Below are positions 1-6,713 of a stretch of 8,358 nucleotides of DNA, in pieces. A program made the translations under genes and the position numbers. The DNA comes from Spirochaetota bacterium. Its GTDB lineage: Bacteria > Spirochaetota > Spirochaetia > DTKZ01. The notes under the pieces are model-generated. The model saw only the letters and a program-made list of their open reading frames with translations. It made no database searches and was not told the DNA's origin. Positions within the stretch are counted from its first letter, which is position 1. Every line of letters begins with the position of its first letter. The stretch spans positions 1 to 8,358 of the forward strand of contig JAKQWJ010000219.1 of assembly GCA_029562045.1 (NCBI GenBank). The letters run 5' to 3'.

Positions 1-61
1 GGGGGCTCTTTCCCGGGGGCTCTTTCCCGGGGGCTCTTTCCCGGGGGCTCTTTCCCGGGGG
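1..61. repeat. 14-bp tandem repeat, at least four copies
   Basis: Four perfect head-to-tail copies of GGGGGCTCTTTCCC occupy 1-14, 15-28, 29-42 and 43-56, followed by the GGGGG of a fifth. The window begins inside the array, so the copy number is a minimum. A displaced copy of the core, GGGCTCTTTCCCGGGG, lies at 122-137. The unit length is not a multiple of three, which argues against a coding repeat. Each junction reads CCCGGGGG and can self-pair, and the five G5 tracts are separated by 9 nt. The array lies about 140 bp upstream of the transporter operon. Its function is unknown. Confidence 0.95.
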
Positions 62-201
62 ACAGACACGCCGGGAGGCGGGCCTTTTTCCATCGAGGCC
101 CGGCTCCTCCCCGAAGGGGGCGGGCTCTTTCCCGGGGCGCCCGGGGCCCATGCCCGGAGAGACGCCCCTTTCCCGGAGGGCGAATAAAGGAGGCAGGCGC
201 C
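62..201. other. G/C-rich non-coding stretch before the transporter operon
   Basis: I see no credible gene here. The stretch contains a possible hairpin (GCCCG at 98-102 with CGGGC at 121-125, and CCCC at 109-112 with GGGG at 116-119 around a GAA loop) followed by TCTTT at 126-130. This could be a weak terminator for an upstream gene or a leader structure. I see no convincing sigma-70 -10 box, so the operon promoter may lie further left, for example ahead of a binding-protein gene outside the window. The strong Shine-Dalgarno sequence AAAGGAGG at 186-193 belongs to the ATPase gene. Confidence 0.5.
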
Positions 202-1743
202 GTGGCGCGGATCCGTACCCTGGAAATGCGGGACATCGTCAAGGATTTTTCGGGCCTGAGGGCCAACGACGGGGTTTCGCTGAAGATCGAGGCGGGGGAA
301 ATTCTCGGCCTTCTGGGAGAGAACGGGGCGGGCAAGACCACCCTGATGAACATCCTCTTCGGGCTCTACCGACCCGACGGCGGGACCATCCTGATCAACG
401 GCGAGGAGGTCGTCTTCCGTTCCCCCCGGGATGCCATGCAGAGGGGAATCGGGATGATCCACCAGCACTTCATGCTGGTCCAGAAGCACACGGTGCTGGA
501 AAACGTGGCCCTGGGTTTCGAAAAGGCCCCCTTCTTCTTCCCCCTGCGGCAGGTGCGGCGGAGGCTGGCGGAGTTTTCCTACCGTTTCGGCCTGGCGGTC
601 CGTCCCGACGAGCCGGTCTGGAAACTGTCCGCCGGGGAACAGCAGCGGGTGGAGATACTGAAGGCCCTGATCCGCAGCTCGGACCTCCTGATAATGGACG
701 AGCCCACCTCGGTGCTGACTCCCAAGGAGACTGCGGAGCTTTTCGACATCCTGAAAAGAATGAGCGGGGAGGGGCATTCCATCATCCTCATAAGCCACAA
801 GCTGGATGAAATCACCCGGATCTGCTCCCGGGTCCAGGTGCTCCGGAAGGGGAAAGTCGCCGGGGAGGCTCCCATGGGGGAGGTCTCCGCGGAGGACCTG
901 GCGCGGATGATGGTGGGCCGCCGGGTGGCGGATTCCTACCCCAAGGCGGATCTTCCCCCGGGCCGGGTGGTGCTGGAGATCCTGGACCTGGAGGCCCAGA
1001 ACGACCAGGGCGCCCCGGCGGTGCGGGGAGTTTCCTTTGAGGTCAGGGAGAACGAAATCTTCGGCATCGCCGGGGTGTCCGGAAACGGGCAGCAGGAACT
1101 GGTGGAGTGTGTCACCGGTCTGCGGCGCGCCTCCGCGGGGGCGGTCCGGCTTCTGGGACGGGAGATAACCGGGCTGTCCCCCCGGCAGATCCACAACCGG
1201 GGGATAAGCCACGTTCCGGAGGAGCGGATCAAGTTCGGAATCGTGCCGAACCTTCTCCTCTACGAAAACGCGGTGCTGAAGCGCCATCACCGTCAGCCCT
1301 ATTCGATCCGCAACATCATGAACTACCCGGCCATCCGGCGCCACGCCGGAGACCTGGTCAAATCATTTCAGGTGGCCACTCCGTCCATCTACAGCCCGAT
1401 GAAGCATCTCTCCGGGGGAAACATCCAGAAGCTCATTCTGGGAAGGGAAATATCCGCCGATCCGGTGCTGATGATCGCGGCGCACCCCACATACGGTCTG
1501 GATGTGGGGGCGTCGGAGTACATCCGGGGCCAGATCATCGCCCGGCGGGACCGGGGCGGCGCGGTTCTCCTGGTGTCGGAGGATCTGGAGGAGCTGTTCA
1601 TGATCTGCGACCGAGTGGCGGTGATGTTCGAGGGGCGCATCATGGGCATCGTGGACCCCCGGAGCGGGAGCTTCGAAGAGGTGGGCATGATGATGGCCGG
1701 CGCCGTCGAGGCCGCCGGCGGGGAGGCGACCGATGCGGTTTGA
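202..1743 (+). CDS. Nucleoside ABC importer, double-domain ATP-binding subunit
   Basis: This cytoplasmic ATPase powers a BMP-type nucleoside/purine importer (NupO/YufO/RnsB family, related to the sugar ATPases RbsA and MglA). Its 513 residues match the usual length of about 500. Domain 1 is complete: Walker A GENGAGKTT at 39-47, Q-loop Gln88, signature LSAGEQQ at 142-148, Walker B LLIMDEP at 162-168 and H-loop His199. Domain 2 (about 258-500) is degenerate as in its relatives: GVSGNGQQ at 291-298 lacks the Walker A lysine, LSGGN stands at 403-407, and AAHPTYGLD replaces the DEPT of Walker B near 426-434. The GTG start at 202 is chosen because AAAGGAGG lies 8 nt upstream and the alignable ATPase fold begins within ten residues. 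The stop overlaps the first permease start by 11 nt. The family call is firm. The substrate (guanosine, other nucleosides, or possibly sugar) is inferred from the paired permeases. Confidence 0.93.
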   Translation: MARIRTLEMRDIVKDFSGLRANDGVSLKIEAGEILGLLGENGAGKTTLMNILFGLYRPDGGTILINGEEVVFRSPRDAMQRGIGMIHQHFMLVQKHTVLENVALGFEKAPFFFPLRQVRRRLAEFSYRFGLAVRPDEPVWKLSAGEQQRVEILKALIRSSDLLIMDEPTSVLTPKETAELFDILKRMSGEGHSIILISHKLDEITRICSRVQVLRKGKVAGEAPMGEVSAEDLARMMVGRRVADSYPKADLPPGRVVLEILDLEAQNDQGAPAVRGVSFEVRENEIFGIAGVSGNGQQELVECVTGLRRASAGAVRLLGREITGLSPRQIHNRGISHVPEERIKFGIVPNLLLYENAVLKRHHRQPYSIRNIMNYPAIRRHAGDLVKSFQVATPSIYSPMKHLSGGNIQKLILGREISADPVLMIAAHPTYGLDVGASEYIRGQIIARRDRGGAVLLVSEDLEELFMICDRVAVMFEGRIMGIVDPRSGSFEEVGMMMAGAVEAAGGEATDAV

Positions 1744-2818
1744 GTCCGTCCCCCGCGCCGGGACCTCCCGGGTCCTGGAGATTCTGGCCCCCGCCCTGTC
1801 TCTGCTGGCGGGGCTCGCCGCGGTGGGTCTGGTCTTTCTACTGAAGGGGCTGAATCCACTCTTCGCCCTGGGGGAGATCTTCCGCTCCTCCTTCGGCAGC
1901 GTCTTCGGTCTCACCGAGACGGTGACCAAGGCCCTCCCGCTGATTCTGGTGGGTTCAGGCCTGGCCCTGACCTTCCAGGCCAAGTTCTGGAACATCGGGG
2001 CGGAGAGCCAGCTCCTGCTGGGGGCGGTCTTTTCCACCTGGGTGGGACTGACCTGGGGCCCCTCCCTCCCCGGCCCCGTGATCGTCCCGCTGATGTTTCT
2101 GGCGGGCTTCCTCGGGGGCGCCCTGTGGGGGATGATCCCGGCGGCGCTGAAGATCCGCCTGGGCATCAACGAGGTCATCTCCACCCTGATGCTGAACTAC
2201 ATCGCCGCGGAACTGGTGAAGTTCCTGGTGGTGGGGCCCTGGAAAGGGGCCTCCAAGCATGGGTACCCCTACACCGACGATCTCCCGGCCCAGGCGATTC
2301 TGTGGCTTTTCCCGGGCACGAGAATATCACCGATCCTGCTGGTCCTGGCGCCGGCGGCGGCGGCGACGCTGACCTTCCTCATTTTCCGCACCCGGTTCGG
2401 CTACGAGGTGCGGGTCATTGGGGAAAACCGCGAGGCGGCACGGTACGCGGGCATTGACTTCTTCCGGACCAGCCTCCTTTTCATGGCCGTCTCCGGAGGG
2501 CTGGCGGGACTGGCGGGGACGGGGGAACTGACGGCGATCCATCATCACCTGAGCTACCCCGACACCCTGAGCGCCGGCTACGGCTTCACCGCCATCATCG
2601 TGGCCTGGCTGGGCAGGCTCAACCCCCTCCTGGTGATGGTCTCCGGTGTCTTCCTGGCTGGGATCATCGTGGGAGGAGACGCCATCCAGATGTCTCTGGG
2701 GCTGCCGGCGGTGACGGTGCAGGTCTTCAACGGCATCATTCTGATTTTTCTCATCATGGGAGAGTTTTTTCTCCGCAACCGGATCCGATGGGTGAGGAGG
2801 ACCCCGCGCCATGGCTGA
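1733..2818 (+). CDS. Nucleoside ABC importer, permease subunit 1 (NupP/YufP-like)
   Basis: This inner-membrane permease has 361 residues, the expected size for the larger permease of BMP-type nucleoside importers. Hydrophobic segments are visible near 17-38, 64-82, 93-108, 114-138, 145-167, 198-218, 245-263, 283-313 and 329-347. Family landmarks are NIGAESQ at 87-93, GINEVISTLMLNYIA at 144-158 (probable coupling to the ATPase) and the stretch GENREAARYAGI at 230-241. Translation is coupled to the ATPase: ATG 1733 lies inside its last codons, with GGGAGG at 1721-1726 as the ribosome binding site. The stop overlaps the next permease start by 8 nt. It should form a heterodimeric channel with that protein. 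Related branched-chain amino acid and ribose permeases are the only realistic alternatives, and the GINEVISTLM motif favours the nucleoside group. Confidence 0.92.
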   Translation: MRFESVPRAGTSRVLEILAPALSLLAGLAAVGLVFLLKGLNPLFALGEIFRSSFGSVFGLTETVTKALPLILVGSGLALTFQAKFWNIGAESQLLLGAVFSTWVGLTWGPSLPGPVIVPLMFLAGFLGGALWGMIPAALKIRLGINEVISTLMLNYIAAELVKFLVVGPWKGASKHGYPYTDDLPAQAILWLFPGTRISPILLVLAPAAAATLTFLIFRTRFGYEVRVIGENREAARYAGIDFFRTSLLFMAVSGGLAGLAGTGELTAIHHHLSYPDTLSAGYGFTAIIVAWLGRLNPLLVMVSGVFLAGIIVGGDAIQMSLGLPAVTVQVFNGIILIFLIMGEFFLRNRIRWVRRTPRHG

Positions 2819-3737
2819 CATCGTTTTCTCCATTCTGGTGCGGACCATCGCGGCGGGGACGCCGCTTCTGCTGGGCACCCTGGGAGAGCTGATCACCGAG
2901 AGGGCGGGGATCCTGAACCTGGGTGTGGAAGGCATGATGGCCATGGGGGCGGTGACGGCCTTCATCGTCACCTTCGGGACCGGGAACCCCTGGCTGGGAA
3001 TGCTGGCCGCGGCGCTGATGGGGGCCCTGATGGCGTCGATTCACGCCTTCGTCAGTGTCGGTCTCCGGGCTAACCAGACCGTCTCGGGCCTGGCCCTGAC
3101 GATGATGGGAATCGGCCTGTCCGGGCTCTGGGGCAAGCCCTTCATCGGGAAGCCCCTGGCGGTGAAGATGGAGCCCCTGGCGGTGCCCCTTCTGGAGAAG
3201 GTCCCCTTTCTGGGGCCGCTTCTGTTCCGGCGGGACCCCTACTTTTACATGTCCGTGGTTTTCGGACTGGCGGTCTGGTTCGTGATGAAGCATACCTCCC
3301 TGGGAATAAACCTCCGGTCCATCGGAGAAAACCCCAGGGCCGCCGAGAGCCAGGGGGTCAAGGTGAGGCTCTACAAATACCTGGCGGTGATCGTCGGGGG
3401 GATGGCGGCGGGCGTCGCCGGGGCGCAGCTGTCCACGGCCTACAGCAAATCCTGGATCGAAGGCATGGTGGCCGGACGGGGCTGGATCGTCATCGCCCTG
3501 ACGATTTTCTCCCTCTGGGAGGCCCCCCGGGCCTTTCTGGGGGCCTACCTCTTCGGCGGGATCTTCGTTCTGCAGTATATGCTCCAGCCCCTGGGGATCA
3601 GCCCCAACCTGCTGGCCATGCTGCCCTACGGGACGACCCTGATGATCCTCCTGGGCTACGGGTTCTCATCCGGCGGCCGGCGCCGGATGCACGCCCCGGC
3701 GATGCTGGGGGAACCTTACAAGCGGGGAGAGGTCTAG
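2811..3737 (+). CDS. Nucleoside ABC importer, permease subunit 2 (NupQ/YufQ-like)
   Basis: This is the smaller inner-membrane permease of the same importer, 308 residues, a normal family length. Diagnostic blocks are GELITERAGILNLGVEGMM at 25-43, RANQTVSGLALT at 86-97, the GENPRAAESQGV block at 172-183, AGRGWIVIAL at 221-230 and a cytoplasmic tail APAMLGEPYKRGE at 295-307. About eight hydrophobic segments alternate with short loops. The start ATG 2811 follows GAGGAGG at 2794-2800, and the 8-nt overlap with the preceding gene implies coupled translation. It is the last gene of the operon. No binding-protein gene follows; a promoter and an unrelated gene begin about 70-110 bp downstream. The paired large and small permeases and the double ATPase together make the assignment strong. 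Confidence 0.92.
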   Translation: MADIVFSILVRTIAAGTPLLLGTLGELITERAGILNLGVEGMMAMGAVTAFIVTFGTGNPWLGMLAAALMGALMASIHAFVSVGLRANQTVSGLALTMMGIGLSGLWGKPFIGKPLAVKMEPLAVPLLEKVPFLGPLLFRRDPYFYMSVVFGLAVWFVMKHTSLGINLRSIGENPRAAESQGVKVRLYKYLAVIVGGMAAGVAGAQLSTAYSKSWIEGMVAGRGWIVIALTIFSLWEAPRAFLGAYLFGGIFVLQYMLQPLGISPNLLAMLPYGTTLMILLGYGFSSGGRRRMHAPAMLGEPYKRGEV

Positions 3738-3745
3738 GGGCGGAA

Positions 3746-3774
3746 CTCCTCCGGGGCCGGGGAGCAGGGATTTT
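3746..3774 (+). terminator. Possible weak intrinsic terminator after the importer operon
   Basis: CTCCTC at 3746-3751 can pair with GGGGAG at 3759-3764 (one G-U pair) around a 7-nt loop. CAGGGA and then TTTT at 3771-3774 follow. The gap between stem and T-run is longer than usual and the run is short, so it may be only partly effective. Its position 9 nt after the last stop codon of the operon supports the role. Confidence 0.35.
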
Positions 3775-3775
3775 C

Positions 3776-3806
3776 CGCCGGCTCCGGGGACTGCGCCGGC
3801 TCCGGG
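3776..3806. repeat. 13-bp direct repeat just upstream of a promoter
   Basis: CGCCGGCTCCGGG occurs at 3776-3788 and again at 3794-3806, 18 bp apart start to start. The second copy ends 3 bp before the -35 hexamer at 3810. The core GCGCCGGCTCCG (3793-3804) recurs exactly at 8101-8112, upstream of the similar promoter of the TRIC gene. It could be a regulator site. In G+C-rich DNA, chance is also possible. Confidence 0.6.
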
Positions 3807-3809
3807 AAG

Positions 3810-3838
3810 TTGCCTTTTTTCCCCGCTGTTGGTACTAT
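3810..3838 (+). promoter_or_regulatory. Sigma-70-type promoter for a probably leaderless mRNA
   Basis: TTGCCT at 3810-3815 and TACTAT at 3833-3838 are separated by exactly 17 nt. Each hexamer matches four of six consensus positions. Transcription would begin about 7 nt after the -10 box, at or next to the A of ATG 3846. No Shine-Dalgarno sequence precedes that ATG. The same layout occurs at 8123-8151. Confidence 0.68.
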
Positions 3839-3845
3839 CCCCGGG

Positions 3846-5696
3846 ATGGGAACCAGGATCAACAGAACCTACTTCACCGCCCCTCTGTTCTACCTCCTCG
3901 TCATCGTGGGCCTCCTTTTTCTGCAGTTTTCGAAACGGGGCGAAAAGTTCCGGGACGCTTTCCATGAGCTGACCCTCACCGGGGTCGCGGTTCCCTCCGG
4001 CGGAGGGTCGGAGATCGAGGAACTGCATCTGCGGTACCGGGGGGTGGATTTCGCCTTCGGGCCCCGGTACTCCGCCGAGATCGTGGCTCCCGGCGGAGCC
4101 GCCGGGAAGCTGGAGCTTCGGGGTTTCAGGAAAGAGGAGAAGGGCTTTACACTGAAGTTCGACGGAGACATCAGTCTGGGCTTTCTGCTTGAGCCGGCGG
4201 ACGAGGTCCTGTCGATCCAGGCGGATTTCGGGGGCAAACCCGCAAACCGCCCCAAGGCCATGGTGGTCCGTTTCGCCGTGGTCGAGGGGGCCAGGGCCAA
4301 CAGCGTCGAGCGGATGCCCATTCTGGCGGTTCACCACAAGGATAAGGATTACTTTCTGTCCCTGCCGGGAAATTCCTCCATCGACATGGCGCGGCAGCGG
4401 CTGGTCATCGCCCCGGAAACCGGAGCCGCGGCTGTTCTGACCTTCGGACCCTCCTCAGGGGGGACCAAGGAGTCTTTCCGGCAGTGGTATGCCAACCTGG
4501 CGGGGTCCACCACCGCCGATTCCCTGGCCCGGAAGGTGTCCGAATACATCGGCGGCGCCTATCAGGGCTGGAAGGCCGGGCGTTTCGACCCGGAGGGAGG
4601 GGTCTGGCTGACCGAGAAGGGGGATCAGGCCTTCAAGGAATCAATCCTGATGGCCTACCTGGCGGAGTCCCTCCGTCGGGGTGAGCAGGCTCGGGCCTAC
4701 GAGGAGATGATCCGGGCGGCGGGACAGGCCCCTGGGGCGCTGACCTTCGCCTCCTGCGCCTATCTCGGGAACCTGGCGGACCTTTCGGACCGGCTCCTGC
4801 GGGAGGACTCCCGGGAGGCCTCCCGCCTTCTGTCCCTGGTCCGGAGCCGGGACATTTCCGTCTGGAACCGGGCGGACCTTCTGCAGTTCGCCGTCGACCG
4901 GGGAGGGGCGGAACTCCTGGAGGAACTGCGAGCCTTCGCCGGCGAGGTGAAGCTGCACAATCCGCCGGTCCAAACGGCGCTGGGAATGCTGCGGAATTAT
5001 TACGAATCCCGTAATGTGGACCCCCAGCTGGTGGAGGGGCTCCGCCGGTTTTCCGCCTTGATAAACACCCGAATTTTTCCGGGGATCATTAAAATCAGGG
5101 AAGGGTTTTTCCTGGAAGTCGAGCCGGGCAAGATCGACGTGGCCGCCTCGCTGACGGCGGGGAAGCTTCTGATCCAGGCCGGCGTGGTGGAGAAGGACCC
5201 GGTTCTGGAATCCATAGGCCGGGACCTGATTCTTTCCAGCATCGGCCTGTCCGACAAACAGGGGTTCCTCCCCCGGCACATCCTCTTCGCCGACCTGGCG
5301 CTGAAAGGCACCGAGGGCAGGGTGGCTCCGGAAGAGGTGTATCCCCTCATCGCGGACAATCCCTACTATCCCCGGTTCATCAGCCTCTCCCGGGAACTGG
5401 GGCCGGGGGCCTGGCTCTATACCGCCGCCAACATGACGGGGATGATCATCAACGAGAAGGAAAACCGGCTCCAGTTCCGGTTCCCCCTGGGCGCCATCCA
5501 TCACATGGTGTTCCGGGGAGCCCGGCCCTACAAGGAACTCCAGATCTGGGGAATCCCCTGGCGGGTGGACAACCAGTTCGAGAAGTACAATATCGGGGCC
5601 CTCTTTTTCCCGGAGAAGAAACTCTTTCTGATCAAGTATCAGCACAAGAAGACCACGGAAGAGTTCCTCATGACCTTCGAACCACGGACAGAATGA
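3846..5696 (+). CDS. Membrane-anchored protein of unknown function (616 aa)
   Basis: I do not recognise this protein. The N-terminus has basic residues (Arg4, Arg7) followed by one hydrophobic helix at about 11-28 with no lipobox, so it is probably a signal anchor with the remainder outside the cytoplasm. Residues about 40-200 look beta-rich, about 205-525 mostly helical, and about 530-616 beta-rich again, ending in a lysine/aromatic-rich stretch. A beta-helical-beta layout occurs in some polysaccharide-processing enzymes, but no catalytic motif is evident, so no enzyme is claimed. ATG 3846 is preferred over the in-frame TTG 3810, because that TTG is the -35 box of a well-spaced promoter whose start point would fall at 3845-3846. 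The TTG start would give 628 residues. The 3' end overlaps the convergent oxidoreductase gene by 29 bp. Coding character is supported by the length and by a normal amino-acid composition, unlike the Pro/Arg-rich antisense frames. Confidence 0.85.
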   Translation: MGTRINRTYFTAPLFYLLVIVGLLFLQFSKRGEKFRDAFHELTLTGVAVPSGGGSEIEELHLRYRGVDFAFGPRYSAEIVAPGGAAGKLELRGFRKEEKGFTLKFDGDISLGFLLEPADEVLSIQADFGGKPANRPKAMVVRFAVVEGARANSVERMPILAVHHKDKDYFLSLPGNSSIDMARQRLVIAPETGAAAVLTFGPSSGGTKESFRQWYANLAGSTTADSLARKVSEYIGGAYQGWKAGRFDPEGGVWLTEKGDQAFKESILMAYLAESLRRGEQARAYEEMIRAAGQAPGALTFASCAYLGNLADLSDRLLREDSREASRLLSLVRSRDISVWNRADLLQFAVDRGGAELLEELRAFAGEVKLHNPPVQTALGMLRNYYESRNVDPQLVEGLRRFSALINTRIFPGIIKIREGFFLEVEPGKIDVAASLTAGKLLIQAGVVEKDPVLESIGRDLILSSIGLSDKQGFLPRHILFADLALKGTEGRVAPEEVYPLIADNPYYPRFISLSRELGPGAWLYTAANMTGMIINEKENRLQFRFPLGAIHHMVFRGARPYKELQIWGIPWRVDNQFEKYNIGALFFPEKKLFLIKYQHKKTTEEFLMTFEPRTE

Positions 5697-6672
5697 AACG
5701 AAGGGCCGCCAGTCCGTCCGCCGCGTCGGACCGGGGCCGTCTCGCGGGATCCAGGGCGCAGGCCACCGCGTCCTCCAGCATCCCGGCGAAGTAGCCCGTC
5801 CGCTCCGGCGGGCCGACCCCGGTGGGCGCCAGGGAACGGAAACCCTCGTAGTGGGGGCTCTCCCGGCTTTCGTGCTCCTCGTAGAGTCCGTTTCCCACCC
5901 GGATGCGGCCCCGCTGGAAACTCAGGTCCACCTCGAAGACCAGATGCTCCCTCTCAGCCCCCACCTCGATGGTCACCGGGATGCTTCCGCTCTTCGCGAC
6001 GACCACCGCGGTGCCGCTCTTCCGGTCCATCCGCCCGAAGACCAGGACTTTTTTCAGGGGTCCGCCGGTCAGGAAGGCCAGGATGTCCGCCAGGTGGGTG
6101 CCGTCGTGGATCATCTGGTCCATGAGTTTCCGGGTCCGGCCGAAGTAGAGCCTGCCCGTGGCGGAGAGGAGCCGGCCGTGCCGCATCTCCCGGATCCTGG
6201 CCCCGGCGAGGAGATAATCCGCGGAGTAGCGCCTCTCGTGATTGACCAGGACCGTGACGGCCCCGCTCCGGTGGAGGGCGGCGATGCGCCGGGCGGAGGC
6301 CAGGGTATGGGCCAGGGGTTTTTCGCAGACCGCCACCGGCACCCCCTCGTCGGCGGCGAGCCGGACATACTGTTCGTGGGAATCGGGGTGGGTGGCGATG
6401 TGCAGGATCCGGGGGCGGACGGCCCGGATCATCTCCCGGCAGTCGGCGAAGACCTCCGGGAGGTTCCATCTTTCGGCGAAGAGCCAGCGCCTCCGGGGAT
6501 CGATGTCGGCGCCGCCCGCCAGGAGGCAGCGGGGGTTGGCCGCCACGGCCCCGGCATGGGTGCAGGGTTTTTCCCGGAGGGCGTCATCCTCCAGCAGGCT
6601 GCCGATCCGTCCCAGACCGACCACGGCGCAGCGGATCTTCCCGGGACCGGCCCCGGAGGGGTGGGCGTTCAT
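5668..6672 (-). CDS. Gfo/Idh/MocA-family NAD(P)-dependent oxidoreductase
   Basis: This is a soluble dehydrogenase of 334 residues, typical for the family, probably acting on a sugar, inositol or similar polyol. The Rossmann dinucleotide-binding motif GLGRIG is at 19-24, the acidic AD.D stretch ending the second strand is at 55-58, and the family EKP motif with catalytic Lys118 is at 117-119. The C-terminal substrate domain contains HDGTHLAD at 189-196, where His193 is the usual catalytic histidine but the expected Asp four residues earlier is His189. The start at 6672 is limited by an in-frame stop at 6691-6693. No strong Shine-Dalgarno sequence is seen. It is the third gene of a leftward cluster, 40 bp after the HIT gene, and may also have its own start signal (TATGAT at 6695-6690). 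The substrate cannot be told from context. Confidence 0.9.
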   Translation of the reverse strand: MNAHPSGAGPGKIRCAVVGLGRIGSLLEDDALREKPCTHAGAVAANPRCLLAGGADIDPRRRWLFAERWNLPEVFADCREMIRAVRPRILHIATHPDSHEQYVRLAADEGVPVAVCEKPLAHTLASARRIAALHRSGAVTVLVNHERRYSADYLLAGARIREMRHGRLLSATGRLYFGRTRKLMDQMIHDGTHLADILAFLTGGPLKKVLVFGRMDRKSGTAVVVAKSGSIPVTIEVGAEREHLVFEVDLSFQRGRIRVGNGLYEEHESRESPHYEGFRSLAPTGVGPPERTGYFAGMLEDAVACALDPARRPRSDAADGLAALRFILSVVRRS

Positions 6673-6689
6673 CCCGGCGTCAACCTGAA

Positions 6690-6713
6690 ATCATACCGGA
6701 AATATCCCGGCAT
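6690..6713 (-). promoter_or_regulatory. Hairpin and possible -10 box between HIT and oxidoreductase genes
   Basis: Read on the minus strand, ATGCCGG (6713-6707) can pair with CCGGTAT (6699-6693) around a 7-nt loop, with one G-U pair. It begins at the last base of the HIT stop codon. TATGAT at 6695-6690 overlaps its 3' arm and matches five of six -10 positions, 17 nt before the oxidoreductase ATG. No good -35 is visible (GGATGA at the 17-nt spacing). It could be a weak internal promoter, an attenuating hairpin, or neither. Confidence 0.35.

Noticed and set aside
1..61. CRISPR-like array
   Set aside because: The copies are contiguous with no spacers and the unit is only 14 bp.
150..809. Plus-strand open frame upstream of and overlapping the ABC ATPase
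   Set aside because: Out of frame with the ATPase, Arg/Gly/Pro-rich, and without a Shine-Dalgarno sequence. The GTG 202 frame carries all ATPase motifs.
3794..3820. Strong intrinsic terminator ending in the T6 run at 3815-3820
   Set aside because: No stem longer than 3-4 bp directly precedes the T-run, and the run lies within the spacer of the promoter at 3810-3838.
3810..3845. N-terminal extension of the 616-aa protein from TTG 3810
   Set aside because: The TTG forms the -35 box, the likely transcript starts downstream of it, and the ATG at 3846 places the membrane anchor correctly at the N-terminus.
4641..5645. Long minus-strand open frame (334 codons) opposite the unknown protein gene
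   Set aside because: Its translation is rich in Gly, Pro, Gln and His with no recognisable motif and no promoter or ribosome binding site. Long antisense frames are common in very G+C-rich genes.
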